A stretch of DNA of 60,000 nucleotides, from positions 14,696,001 through 14,756,000 of the forward strand of contig OX485804.1 of assembly GCA_950295325.1 (NCBI GenBank), in the 5' to 3' direction. Below are positions 12,531 to 25,298 of the stretch, piece by piece. Made by a program: the position numbers and the translations under genes. The stretch's first letter is position 1. Each line of letters begins with the position of its first letter. The notes beneath the pieces were generated by a model that was not told where the DNA came from, did not search any database, and saw only the letters and a list, made by a program, of their open reading frames with translations. The DNA comes from Polytrichum commune. Taxonomy: Eukaryota > Streptophyta > Polytrichopsida > Polytrichales > Polytrichaceae.

Positions 12531-14008
12531 CTGCCAGGTACCACCAGATCAGGCAAACGAGCTTCATTTCATGCATGGATTTTCTGTAATTTAGTAGGAG
12601 TAGTAATATTTCTTTGATATACCCTATGACTATCTCATCATTCATAACACAACTTGCAGGCCATTGTCATCTTATAAATTGCTTGTGATGATTTCTCGTT
12701 CTGATTTGTCCACGTGCAATTTTGAAATTATGTACTATGAGTAATTTACTAGTTACGTGAAATCTGTTAAAAATTTCAACTCACTTTCATGTTACTCACG
12801 AACTAAAACATGTGAATGTATCTATGCACCCGAGAAAAAAAATTCTCATCAAGTGCAACGTGTGTACAAGGAAGGGCAATCTTTTTCCTTTCAGAGAAAG
12901 AACTGCCTGAAAATTTGCTACTTATCACTGCGTATTAGTGAACATGACAATTCTTTAGCAGGTCCTTCCTAGAACTGCCTCGGCCGCACAGCCCAAGCTT
13001 TTCGCGGAATGGCAATTAAATCATTCACTCATACTTGTATTGATACTTCTACGATTATTAAGAAAAGCATCGTTATCCATGAAGTATATCTCTTCTTGGT
13101 TCCTACAACATTCTTTTGCATAACTACATAACAGTGTCTCTTTATCTCAATTCAGGACACATGACAAATCTCCTAATATTAGGATTGATTGAGGATGACA
13201 TATGCTGCGTTGGTCAGAATCATAATCACTTCGATTGCAACAGCTATTCTGGAACTTGGTGAAGATGGCATTAAATCGGGACCTAGACAGTCATGAAACT
13301 ACTACGATAAAATTGTCGTAATGCAAGAGGTAAACTTTTAGCACAACTACGTAAGCCTTATCCCAATTCAACATACATGACAAATCATCCCAATTCATTA
13401 ACATGACATATGCTGTGCTGGTGAGAATCATTATCTCGATTGCAATAGCTATTCAGAGACTTGGTGAAGCTGACGTTAAATTGTGACCTAGACTGACATT
13501 AAAACTACTACGATAAAACTCTCGATATGATAAAGGTATGTTCCTTCATAACATGCTTCTTGAACAACTACGTAAGCCTTATCCCAATTCAGCATACATG
13601 ACAAATTAATTACTATCACGAGGGATTAAGCATGAAATATGCTCCATTGGTGATAATTATACTCACTTCGACTGCAAAAGCTATTCAAAAATTTGTTAAA
13701 GCTGACATTAAATTGCCATCTAGACTGTCATGAATTTCTCGTTGTGCAAGAGGTAAATTCCTTCACAACATGCTTCTTGCGCAACTACAGAATCATGTCT
13801 CCAGAATCAATTAATTCAACATACTTGACATTATTATGAAAATAAATAGGTCATGAAAATGTGCTGCATTGGTGAGAATTCTACTCGCTTCGATTGCAAC
13901 ATCTATTTTGGAACTTGGTGAAGCTGACATTAACTTGGCTCCTAGACTTTCAAATCATTCACTGTGAACAATCCAACCAGCGATGCAAAAAGAGGAGAAA
14001 CGACGAAC
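12531..14008 (-). other. Intron 1 of the giant repeat gene
   Basis: The 1478-bp intron has a GTTCGT donor at 14008 and a CAG acceptor above 12530. No ORF of note is present. Most of its upstream half is a ~220-bp tandem repeat, listed separately. Confidence 0.5.
13140..13960. repeat. ~220-bp tandem repeat, four diverged copies, inside intron 1
   Basis: The landmark tatgctgcgttggt and its variants occur at 13201, 13409, 13638 and 13860 (spacings 208, 229, 222). Each is followed by a cttcgattgcaacagctatt-like string, a ttggtgaagctgacattaa-like string and ccta/cctagact. Copies carry small indels, so the array is old and non-coding. Confidence 0.8.
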
Positions 14009-14191
14009 CTTAGGAAGGAATGGCTCTCTGATACTTGATTGAGAGGATTCGGAACCTTCAGCTCTGGTGGATTCCGCAGGCTTGAAGGCAGTGGAATGTC
14101 GGGGAGCAGGAAGTCTTGGTGTTCGCGATGAGGATGCGAAGCGCTCCCGACTTGCACACTTCCCGCCTCCTTTCCCTGCTCCTTTCCCCAT
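14009..14191 (-). CDS. Giant acidic repeat protein, exon 1 with start codon
   Basis: The exon opens with ATG at 14191 (MGKGAGKGGGK...) and runs 61 codons to ...EPFLPK. The donor AAG|GTTCGT follows at 14009/14008, giving phase 0. The N-terminus is Gly/Lys-rich and then Ser/Arg/Pro-rich, strongly basic compared with the acidic body. No signal peptide is visible, which argues against secretion. The 1478-bp intron that follows contains tandem repeats. The start is the first ATG in the exon that keeps the frame. No TATA box was recognised upstream on this strand. The join of exons 1 and 2 rests on phase and splice consensus only. Confidence 0.55.
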
Positions 14192-17100
14192 CCTGCGGTG
14201 ATTTCAAACAACAACAAAACACACACACACACACACACACGACTACAATAACCCTTGTTACCAGTTGTTGGACCAAAATCTGCGACTAGAAATTGGCTTC
14301 AGTCAGCACACTAATGAGAAAAATATATAGGTCAAAGCTTAGAGATTCTGTCAAACAGTGTCGCGATTTGGCGATCACAGAGAGACTAGTAAAAACTCCC
14401 AAATCTGTGGACGGCCTCTTAGGACGTTACAGTTACACCTCAACTATCTGGGAAGAACAATGCGATGCCTTAATCTGTTAGTACAAACTACGCAATCTAA
14501 ACCCCGGTCACTTTAGAAAAGCTGAGTTCGCCTTGTCAGATACAGACCTTCATTAATACACAGATGACCACCTCACGAGGTCTAGGTTAATTACAGAGAC
14601 AACTGGAAGAAAGAAGTTAGTTACTTAAGCTTTAGAACAGACCCTCGATCCAAAGGGAATGCGAGCTCAAAAGCGCAAAGGCCCTGCTTACAAGGATTTT
14701 AAAGTCTTTGAGCACGAAACACAATACCTGCGCAGAGAAGATGACTGTAACTGACGCGACGGAAGAAGTGCCTAGAAACTGGAATACCTAAGTGGATTCA
14801 AGAAACCAATTGGTTTTACCAGCTAACAATGCAAATCCTCAAAATGTTTGCAATGAACAAAATATTGCAGACAACCCTCGCAACTCCTTGTAGTTGCGTC
14901 TACGGTCCTTGTGAGAAATCTGTTCGGCAAAAAGTACGACAATTCACTTCACTATGAATACTCGACAAAAAAAAAGGAGTCAGTGAAGTCAGTAGGTAGC
15001 GAATAACGCTGACGACGACGCAGACAATGCAAGACGACTCGTTTTGCTTGTGTGTTCGTATAAATGCTTGAAATTACAAAATGTGATGCTCTCTATAGAT
15101 GCATTCTGTGAGCTGAATCTAGAATATGCTTGCGTGGTTAAAAAATAGCAAGCGATGATAGATTTAAAACAATATCTGTTGAATCGAAGAGTTTGGTTAT
15201 GAATCGTACTCAAGCTCGAGTATCGTCCTCGTGCTCAATTAGCAGGAACAAGTATACACGAACAGATCTTGATGGGAGAATTGACAAAGAATGAGCGGGA
15301 GATACAAGGGAACAGGAGAGGGAAGGCTATGGTACTGACGATTTTGGATCGGAACTAGTTAGTTCCAGATACAGATGGTGTACACGATACAGATTTGAGA
15401 GGAGATGCAGATATGAGAGATACAGAGAGGGAGAAGAGATCAAAATTGCGACGAGCGGAGTGTTTCGTATGCTTGCAACTCTAAATTTTCTCGATCGGAC
15501 CACACAACTGTTCAATCAAGGAAAAGCAGTTATGCGGTCGATGCGATGAATCACAATCCTCACAGGAGATGCAAATGGCAAGGTGGAGAGAATTGACAGG
15601 TAGACAGGAGTCTAAGGTTGATGAATCGATTGCTCTCGTGGCTATGGCTAACTTCGAGTTGGCAATGGCAGTTGACGGGATCGCTAGCGCTTGCAGCCTG
15701 GAGATGCTCCCCTCTCCTTCAAAAATTCGCTCGCCTTCGCTAATATCAAGATTCAAGACGAGGTCAGCTCCTTGCTAAGGAAATCCGTTTGCATCCAAAA
15801 AGAACAAAAAAAATTTAACGAACAAAAAAACTTGAACGACAAGGTCAGCTTGCAGCCTGGAGATGCCTCAATAGCCGGCCAATCCTTCCACATTCCGGGC
15901 TTGCCTCCCCTGCGACGACGCGGTCAATCGGCCGAACGGACCGATTCAGTTGGTGCCAGCGCTACACGACACTTTGGCCGCTGCCTCAATTTCACTTTTC
16001 CACCTCATCAATACTCCACTCTTCTTACCAGAACTCCCTTTCTCTCTCTCTTTTCTTCTGCGAATCACGGAATCTGATCTCATAAGTTATAAGTATGATT
16101 ATTCAGTCATTCAATCGTCATGTCAATCGCCGCTGGCAGCTGCCGCGGAGTGCCTGTCCGACGTACTACAACTTAGTTACGTACCAGGCGGGATCAGTAT
16201 GTACCACTCTTGAGTCTATCTTCGTACAAATTGCCTGAATTGCGTAGTCATGTGAAACAAGTTACGCTTCTGAGTTTGCTTTCTTTACAGCTAAGTTAAT
16301 TAATCCTCAGGCAATCTACACCTGGAGATAGGCTTAAGATTCATGTCATTCATCTAAGGGGTTTTCAAACTTCAGTAACAACATATTCCTATTTGTTTAT
16401 GGTTGATTACTTCCAACTTAATCTCACTAGATTACTTCCAAGTCATTTATGGTAATTACAGGGTCTAGTTGCATCCATTGCACAATCGTATAAAATAAGC
16501 CAAGGTTACTAGTTTTTGTTTAAGCAATTTTTCGTGATATCTACACTAATTACTCCAATTAGTGATGTCGCTATTCAAAGTTACGCAATGTTGTAACTAT
16601 TTGATGAGAATGTAATATTTTACCAAGCAAAGTCATTTATGTTGTATATTGTCCAAACAACCTATTGGACTTTCGTTAATAAGGTTGAACTCATGATTAA
16701 GACGTTATTGTAATGCGTAACTCCGAACAGTAACATGCACTAATTAGGATGACCAATGTAGTGTCAGATGTAGTGTCAATGAAGATAGGTTTAAGATCCA
16801 TGTCACTCATGTAAAAATGAATCTTTAAAGGTCATTCACAAATCTAATATAACTAGACTGATTCCGGGTATGTTGTGTTTATTATGGGCTCTAGTTTCAA
16901 GCATTTCCTAGTCATTTGAAACATATCGAGCTTATAATATCTTTGGTAATTAATCCTCGTCATATTAATACCACTAGAGATGGGCTAAAGAATCATCATG
17001 ACAATCATGCGTTAGGTCCAATAAAAGATTACCGCTATAAATCTCACAACTTAATATCACTAGACTAAGGTGAGATCCTCGTTGCCAACCCCCGAGATCA

Positions 17101-17278
17101 AATCTAATAGAATGAGAAATGTCCCGGGATTATAAAGGGCTTTCAAAGTTTTCAACTTCAACTTAAATGATAGGCACGGATCATGTAATTGTTAAAAAAG
17201 TAACATTGAGTGCTCTTACCATATGAACTATCTTGTACATCATCCATTTAACATGTAGGCCCAACCACATATAGCTCA
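14192..17278. other. Upstream region of the giant gene; no supported gene
   Basis: This should contain the promoter of the minus-strand gene, but no convincing TATA box or CpG-type signal was seen. A (CA)n tract lies at 14220-14240. Short ORFs near 15569-15778 (plus) and 15481-15756 (minus) overlap each other and are not recognised. From about 16290 to 17080 there are diverged copies of a segment with attaatcctc and gagatrggctwaag strings, probably a decayed dispersed repeat. Confidence 0.4.
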
Positions 17279-17731
17279 AAGGTATGATTTCACACAACTA
17301 CTTGAGTGGTTGTGGTTCGGACTCACTTTCAACCACAACCGCAAATCTTTTAGTTGAAGAGTGGATTTGATCTCAATGATCATCATCTTTTATGTTGATG
17401 TAATTCATGGAGTGGAGAGAAAAAACTTGATGGGTCCCTAGTGAATTTTTTTATCTAAGTATAATATTCTCCTACAGATTCTCTCCCGTTACCACAAAGT
17501 AACTACAAACAAAATAGAACCAAAAGTAAACTACAATTATCAAGCAACTATCACTAGACTTATTGCCAACAATCACACCTTGTAAACATAGTTGGGCAAG
17601 GTGGAGTAGTTGTAGTATTGGTTGCAATCATCAATGCACTTTATCCATCACTATCCCTTGAAAACAAAACCAAGTAAAATAAACTACGACCAACAATCAC
17701 CAAAATAGTGGTTGTGTGTAAATGCACCTTA
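17279..17731. mobile_element. Probable MITE with imperfect terminal inverted repeats
   Basis: The left end AAGGTATGATTTCACACAAC is an imperfect inverted match of the right end, whose reverse complement reads TAAGGTGCATTTACACACAA. Both sides are flanked by agctca (17273-17278 and 17732-17737). The interior is non-coding and contains ccacaacc/ggttgtgg hairpin motifs. The superfamily is uncertain because the duplication length of 6 bp or a little more is not diagnostic. Confidence 0.4.
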
Positions 17732-19064
17732 AGCTCATCTCAAGCTTGTGAGTTTGGTGGGACCAAACTTTTAAAAAACATTGGATTTGTCTTAAATTTG
17801 GCATAGCTCCTCTTAAGGTTGGTCCCATGTTTTTTTGGATTGATTTTCAAGTTAAATTGAAAAATCGAACTTTTAGAACTTGATGGCTACAAATCCCAAG
17901 TTCGAACTTGAGCTAAAAAAATCAATCCAAACAAAAACATGCACCAAAGCTCCAATATTTTGGGCATAATTCCGTTACCATGGCCCATCAAGCTCAAGTT
18001 GTGTGCGGCAATCCCAATAGGGAGTACTTAACTTATGACCATGTACAAAGGGTAAATTCACACTAGGGTCCAAGACCAAAGAAATTCCAAATTGAGAAAT
18101 CTTGATGGTCGAGAAATTTTTTTATGAATCCTTGCTAAGTTTACGCTAGGGTCCAAGTTCAAAGTATGAAAAATGAAAGTGGCAACATTGTTCTGCCAAA
18201 TCTCGACGGTTCCCTCTTGAGAAATTACTCCTCCAAGTTGAAAACCAATATGTTAACTTTTAATTGAATTGATTTGGTGTGGTGTGTTAAAAGTATTGTT
18301 CCTACTCGGAGCAATGTAGTTGTTACTCGCACAACACCAAATTGGCATCATCTCTTTATTCCTATTGGGACCCATTACATGATTTCCTCCTTGATGGTTG
18401 TACCTCTTGCAATTGATCGCATTCAATTTGTGCCAAAAAGAAGAAGAAAACACTCCTCCGAGTGTGAGAAACAAATCTTCAAGCTTGAGTCCAACCTCAT
18501 GTTTGAAAATAAGGTTCACTTGAGGGGTGCTTTGCCAAACCCTCAAGTTCTTGGACCCAAACGCTAATGTCAACCCACCCCCAACTTTAATTACAACATT
18601 GTACAAAAGTCATATGGCTAATGCGGTTGGCTCTTCCAACCATTCACACTAAGTTAGACTACACTAAGAGGGCCAAGACTAAACACCCACCTCTTTGAGT
18701 TGGGCCACCACCATTATTACCGACGTAAAAGAGGAAGGAAAAAAAAGGTTTAGAGAAAACGTGACCCCCATATCTTGGTGGTTAATTCATGAAAAGCAGT
18801 CCCTTTGCACTAACGTGGGACCACTGATACTAAGAACGGAATAAAAGATTCTTTGATAGGAAGGGGAAAAAAACCACGAGGCTATAAGACAAACGGGTCT
18901 CACATTGGCTCCTTTTCTTAATCAAACCCATACATGCTATCGGTACGTGGTTTGGCGAGGATCAAAGAGAGAGCATCTAAAGACACATGTTTAAAAAAGA
19001 TTGGACTACGTCTTCAAACACTAATAGCTACTCTACACTCAACAGTGACCACAATGGACAAGAC
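17732..19064. other. AT-rich stretch without a supported gene
   Basis: Apart from the fold-back at 17826-17941 I see only short ORFs (18253-18606 minus, 18274-18567 plus) that shadow each other and match nothing I know. Confidence 0.4.
17826..17941. repeat. Fold-back: inverted repeat with ~28-nt arms
   Basis: The left arm (17826-17853, catgtttttttggattgatt...) pairs with the right arm (17905-17941), whose reverse complement begins catgtttttgtttggattga. Small bulges occur in both arms, around a ~50-nt loop. It could be a tiny MITE remnant or a structured transcript segment. Confidence 0.6.
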
Positions 19065-19403
19065 CCATGTATTCAATTAAGAAAAACAACAAACATGCAC
19101 TTTCGGTAACCGTATCTAAATCAAAAGAGGTCCAATTTCCAATCCGATTTTCGCCAACATTCCATCATAAGCTCGCTAATGCAACGTGAGGTTTGTCATG
19201 TAAATCTAATCGGTAGATGTTGTGCGTTTTCACCATGTATTCAATGAAAAAAAAACAACAAACATGCACTTTCGGTAACCGTATCTAAATCAAAAGAGGT
19301 CCAATTTCCAATCCGATTTTCGCCAACATTCCATCATAAGCTCACTAATGCAACACGAGGTTTGTCGTGTAAATCTAATCGGTAGATGTTGTGCGTTTTC
19401 ACC
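19065..19403. repeat. 168-bp tandem duplication
   Basis: Units start at 19065 and 19233 (both ccatgtattcaat) and are nearly identical through ...gttgtgcgttttcacca. Differences are a few bases and one short poly-A indel, so the duplication is recent. It is non-coding. Confidence 0.9.
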
Positions 19404-19865
19404 AGCTTAGAGGATGTTGGTGGGTGGGTGGGTGGGGAGGGGGGGTGGAGACAAGCGTTCAGAGAGGTGGGTGTGTAGCTAGGTCCGGCCTGGGCAAGGC
19501 GTAGGGCGGGCGGGTGGGCGGGCGGGCGAAGGGGGGGGGGGCGTTGGCAGCGGGCCTGATGACCTGATCGGGGTCTCATGCCCCACCTTCGATATGAAGG
19601 GAGTTGTCAGGCGCACACAGCTGGCATCCGCGCTGGAATAGTCCCCAAATCAGGGAGGCCAGGCTCTTTTCTAACTATATCTGCCCCTCCGAGCCCACCC
19701 ATTGAACTCACCCTTCAATCTCGTCCTTCCGATCCCCCACTAGATTCTATGTCGGATTCCGCCCATTTAAACTGGCACCGACCCCCACCCCCCCGAATCG
19801 GGCCACTCTCTGCCCCCACCCCCCACATACCGTGGGGGTAATAATAAAAACTGACCCCCTACGTA
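19404..19865. other. GC-rich low-complexity island, no gene
   Basis: It contains gggtgggtgggtgggg and (gggc)n/(gggt)n runs around 19420-19545, then C-rich stretches to 19840. Reading frames here are Pro/Gly/Arg low-complexity. The contrast with the AT-rich flanks is abrupt. Confidence 0.5.
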
Positions 19866-20364
19866 GGGCCACTTCACACACGAGCCAAGAGCCGTGACCA
19901 TGACATTGTGAGAGCCCACAAGAAAGTGTGCAAAGGCCGTCCCAAGACACCTCCGAAATCATGGAGTGTGGTCACGGACCCTGAAGTGTAGTGTGAAGTC
20001 ATATGTGCCCGGGTCCTCAACCAAATGCTATTTTAATGAATTTCTATTCATGCGGGTTCTCAGTCATGATAAAATAGAATAAGTTAACGGTTGTGAGCGT
20101 CCAGAGTGCCATGGTCTCCAGGTTTTGTGTTAGGCTTGCCTCCAAGAAATGGTTTTGAAAAATAATCCAAATGACCGTGAAACATAATCCATTTGATACC
20201 ATGTAGGGATCCGTGTAGACTTTACATCCATCTTGCATTCACATAGTCCGTTGGTCCCTCAAGCGTAGTGTGAAGCAAACTTGGACCGGCTCCGCCTTTC
20301 ACACTAATGAGAGTGCTTGGAGTGTGATGGTCACGGGCTCTCAGTCTCATGTGTGAAGTGGCCC
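19866..20364 (+). mobile_element. MITE family A, copy 1 (Harbinger-like)
   Basis: It begins GGGCCACTTCACACACGAG and ends with ...CTCATGTGTGAAGTGGCCC, a terminal inverted repeat of ~19 bp. The flanks are gta and tta, a decayed TAA-type duplication. The interior is non-coding and shared with the copies at 25299-25795 (same orientation) and 37857-38340 (inverted). Confidence 0.8.
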
Positions 20365-23300
20365 TTATATGTTGGCTCACTGAACTGGGAGCACCTGCAC
20401 CTAGTTACAGGTTGAATTGGTGCATTTTCTTAAACTGTTGATGCAAACTTGAAGCAACGGTTCGCTTCGCTTCGCTGCATTCTAGAAAGAAAGAAAGAAA
20501 GAAATGATTGCGTAAGAGTCTTAATGAATAGCCAATTGATAGTCAAATGATAAAGTTTGGCTCAAATTTCTCGCCGTTCACTACGTTGGTTGTCGTTTCA
20601 TCTCAGTTTGAGCCCGTTAGACGAATGTTAGGGCTTTGATCCAAATTCGGAATTTACACAAGCTGAAATAGTGATCATCGTGTTTTACAACAAAAATGAA
20701 TGTTTTCATCCTCCCCTCCCCTAGTTTGTCCTCCCCCTTGGGTACGTGTTTGTGAACATTCACCTTTCAATGAAGAGGGATTGTGATGTGTTGGTTAGTT
20801 TGGATAAAGTTTATTGACATCTCATATGGAAAAAGAGGGTGATAATGCTTATAAAACTTGTAAGTATAATCATGTCTATTATAGCTTCAATGTAACCCAA
20901 TTGGTGTGAACTACCAAGAAAGTCGGGTGGGTTAGGTTAGGGCTACGCAACATACTATATCCTTGTAATTTTTAAAGTTACAGTAGTTGTCTAGAGTTCA
21001 CATTAATCCTTTACGTTGACGCAACCCGCTAGGTGGCAATCTACGTGGATGGAAGGTATGTATTGGTTTAGGATGTTGCCTTGGCCCATGGTTTTGAAAA
21101 CATACATGATGTTGTCCTCGAGTCGGTCTAGGTAAGGACAATGGCCGGATTGACTCACTAAATCAAAGAAAATCAATAAACTCCTCAACGTGCAAGGTTT
21201 TTATTATTAATCTTTTTTATTCATTAATAAAAGAGGGATCATTGTTCATATTGGGGTGCCCTTGGCCATGATTACATGTGGCTACGGATACTAAAAAGAA
21301 TATTATTGATGAGATGGGACTACTTGCATTGAAATCCATGGTTTGCAAGTCGTTATTACAAGACTATGGTTGGTTGTAAGGGAGAGACCGGTTAATTGCA
21401 TGTATTGCACGAAAGTGATCCTCATAATCCACTTCTTAATCTCATCTTATTCCTTGAAAAGTCATATGAATTTGAATCTAACATAGCTTTGGTATGCAAA
21501 TTCCATTTAAAACCCATTATGACCTATCATTTAACCTAATTAATGACACTTGGAGTTCAAACCGACACTTATTTTACCCTTTCCAAGTCATCAACCATCA
21601 TACATTGTATTGGCCATCTATTCCCCTGACATGCACACAATATGACGGATCAGTTGGCAACATGAAAAAACTACATAGAAAAAGAATGTGTAAGCACACT
21701 CATCTCCCATGCACAAAATACAATACCTCATATAGACAAATTATAACTACACTGAGAATAAAGGGCTATACATACAACAATTGTTAAACTCCTCCAAGAC
21801 CTACAAATCCCCAACTCCAAAATCCATAAACTAATGGAATCCTCCTCCCAAATTGCTAACAAACATAATCCTAAACAAATGGGACATATTATTCCCACTT
21901 GACTGAACACACTTACTAACACTAAAACCCAAAACTAGCATAGAACACATAGCCCTGACACTAACCACGCGGTCCACCTATGAAAATAGGCACTAAGCCA
22001 CCCCCACTCTCATGCCCCGATCACACCAACAATTCCATCCAGTTCGAGCCATGAAATTGTTGAGGATAATGTTGAGAAATAAATGTTGGCCCACCACTTT
22101 TCACACAATTAAAACTGGAGATGCCAATGGATGGTTTCATAATTAGCCGGTGATCAACCCCTCATGCTCACGCAAACATGAGAGGGAAGCGGCGAACATA
22201 GATTGCATGTCCTGGTAAAAGACCATGACTAATTCTTTTCTTTTTCTTTTCTTCTTAGACAAATTTATAATGCGACTTACCTTGGGTAGCCTACCAATGC
22301 AACAATGTACAACATCACAAAAAGAAATAAAATTTACATGCAACCCCAATTACTCTTTGTCATGCCTGTGTGAGATACCCACCTCCCTCCCCTCCCTCCC
22401 CTTCCTTGAGTTTGGAAGTCTATTGGGTATGGCTAAGGATGTCCTACGAACAAACACTCTATTCACTCCGGCCCCCTTAAAGGGGCTGGAGTTCTTCTTC
22501 TTCTTCTTCTTATGGAAGTCTATCAAAGATGCATTGTCAAACTCCAACAAACGTGTGGAAACCAAAATGGACCCCTGATGTTGAGCGGTGTGGGCTGCTA
22601 CCCACACTATTATCCCCGGCGCATTTAGCGTGGAGATTCGAAGCTCAATATAGTGTGGCCCACAGTAAGCACGTATTCGCTGTAAGCTAGTCAGTGTACT
22701 GAGCTCGGACGATTGCTTGCAGGAGTACGACACAGGTGGCAGGTGAGCCCCACTGTACGCTCTGTCTGTAGTGAAGGAGCTTTCGATGGAGTCGTCCTCT
22801 TCGACCGACCAAAGCCCCCTTTAATCCTTTCCTCTCCCTCGACCCACCTCATTGTTGTCCCCCCAAATATTCCCCACCGCAACCGTGGTTACACCCTCTA
22901 TTTCACCCCCCCCCCTTTTGCGGACGTCTTTTAATGCGAAATTGTTTGTTTTCTCAACCCACAACATCACTCGTCAATGTGGCCCCTTGAAACGTAACAG
23001 TGGGGTGCTTGGAACACATTTAATCATGTATGTACAACGAAGACTTGTATTCATACTGAGCTTCCAACATCCCATTACTATATTCCCATGATCCACAACA
23101 CACACAACCGTTGAGTGTTGAGTAATGTTGTGGTAACCCACTTCCCCAAGGATACGAACACACATGATTAAATTAGGGTTTAGGTCCCTCCTCCTGAACC
23201 CCAATTGTGTTGATTGTTGAGTCTTGAATGGATGTGATATTTTTGAGCACGCGGTCCAGTCGCTTTAAACACGTGTCTTTTTGGTGTCCACTCTTGAAAC

Positions 23301-25298
23301 CACACCAAACCGTATACCACTTAAATACAAGTGTCCGATTAAGATGAGTAACCCAATTAGGCATAGCTAGCTTGACTGCAAGTCTACATGAAGGCCCCAT
23401 GAGTTTAGGGCCTTCAATCAACATAAAATTGAGTGTCATGTGTACTTCCTACCATGGTGTTTGAACATTACACGACTTATATGGTAATATATATACTTGT
23501 CTCTTTTGTTAAGGCCTCTTTTTTGACAGACATTTAACAATGTCAAGAGAAGCTCTCTCACCTTATGTTATTCGATGATTTAGCTTGATGGAGGTCTCAG
23601 AGATGAATTCTGTCTATCTATCTATAGGACGTGCAATCCAACTAAATGTTATTATAATGTACCTTGTTTATATTTCTTACGAGTTAACTAAGTAAAGGAA
23701 CCCATTCCAAATTCAGAAGTAGATGTTGAATGGTTGAATTTTATATATGAATTCAACTCATAAATATTGAGCAATCATGTTCATAATAATAGACGAGGGT
23801 GGGGGGGGGGGGGGGGGAAGAAGAAAAAGAAGCACAACCCCGTTATACGGTTGGGGCGAAACAACCCTTACATTGGTTCCTTGGAGGCAAGGGTTAGGCA
23901 TCCAACAAGGAACGAGTGTATGGATTGGTTCGCCCAAATCCCCCTTATACCTATCTCGACTAATACATCATTTATGATGTTTAATATTACTTACCATGTT
24001 ATGGGGTTTATCCTAAGTAACACTAATGGCCAACAAGATTGATTGGTAGTATAACCACATGACACTTGTCATTTGTATGCTAAATAAAATGTTTGTGTTT
24101 AAGTTAGATACACGGAAAATGGTGAAAATAAGTCAATTTGGTCAAAATGAGTGCCTTGAAATTTGTGCAATATTTTTCAAAGATGGAGTAGAGGGAATGA
24201 TGAAGAATGCAAGTTGTTTCATGGTTTTATTCCATGTAAATAAGTACCTACGTTTTCCTAAAGAGGCAAGTAAGTCAAAACCCCTAATTGTATAATAGAG
24301 TCTCCCTAATTTGAGCACCAAAATATCAAACTCTGCATACGAATGCACACAAAATGATTAACTCAATGGCACCCAAAAGCAATCGCAAGTGGTGTGAAAC
24401 ACCGCCTATCCAGCCAATCACGAACATCCTTTTCGAGTCACCACTTTTACAATTAGCCATTTTGGGTCCACACAAGAATCGATCTACCCCTAGTCTATTG
24501 CAGCAACAATGTTATTCACCGTTTTTGTCGTTTCGTGGAAGTTGTCATTGATGTAGTCCCATTGCCTTGTTGCATACCAAAATACAAGGTATATCATAAT
24601 AAACATCTCAATGTGTTGCACTAAATGTCATAATGTAGATAATTGTGGATTTCAAAAAATGCCTATGTGACAAATAATGTCCATAATTAATTAATAGGGG
24701 CATGTTGGTTGTTGCCACAAGCAACATGCCCCTGGCCCCACTTGCCAATTTGCCACTTTGTCTTACCGTCATATTTCCCAAAATTGGATCTATAGGTCAC
24801 TTCAATTACTATGTTTATCTATTGCATGATCTTTTCTTTCAATTGGACTATCAATTTGAGATTAACCTCTATCTCACAGAGGCTAGCCCACTCCATCGTT
24901 TTAGAGAAACAGTTGGTTTGAAACCATCATGATGTACTTTCAGTCTCATTAGCCTTTTTGACTTTCTAGACTTTAAAATCAATATAGTTTCATTGCCATT
25001 TTTTGCTACTTTAATTTACCCATCCACCCACCTACTAGCTTCCATCATAATCAGAACCATTATAAAATAGATGTGCACCTTTAAAGGTTTGTACTATAAT
25101 CCTCCCCCCCCCCCAAAGTACGATACCTACTGAATGACGCCTAGGGATTGAAGAATGTTACAATGTCAATAATTTATGAACATGACACTTCTAAACCTCT
25201 AGGTTAGGCCTTCGCAAATAGTGTACGTGACACTAAATACCATAACTGGTGTTGTGGACCCAAAATTTACTTCACCTTACATCTGCTATAGTTGCTAA
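20365..25298. other. 4.9-kb AT-rich interval with no supported gene
   Basis: Only short unrelated ORFs occur. It contains an aaag microsatellite (20485-20502), poly-C near 22908, poly-G at 23797-23817, and a perfect 12-bp stem hairpin (aggggcatgttg/caacatgcccct, 24696-24733) with a 14-nt loop. A ttcttc run at 22495-22510 creates a poly-Phe ORF that is not a gene. Confidence 0.4.

Noticed and set aside
22495-22515. Poly-Phe/poly-Lys ORFs
   Set aside because: Produced by a ttc microsatellite.
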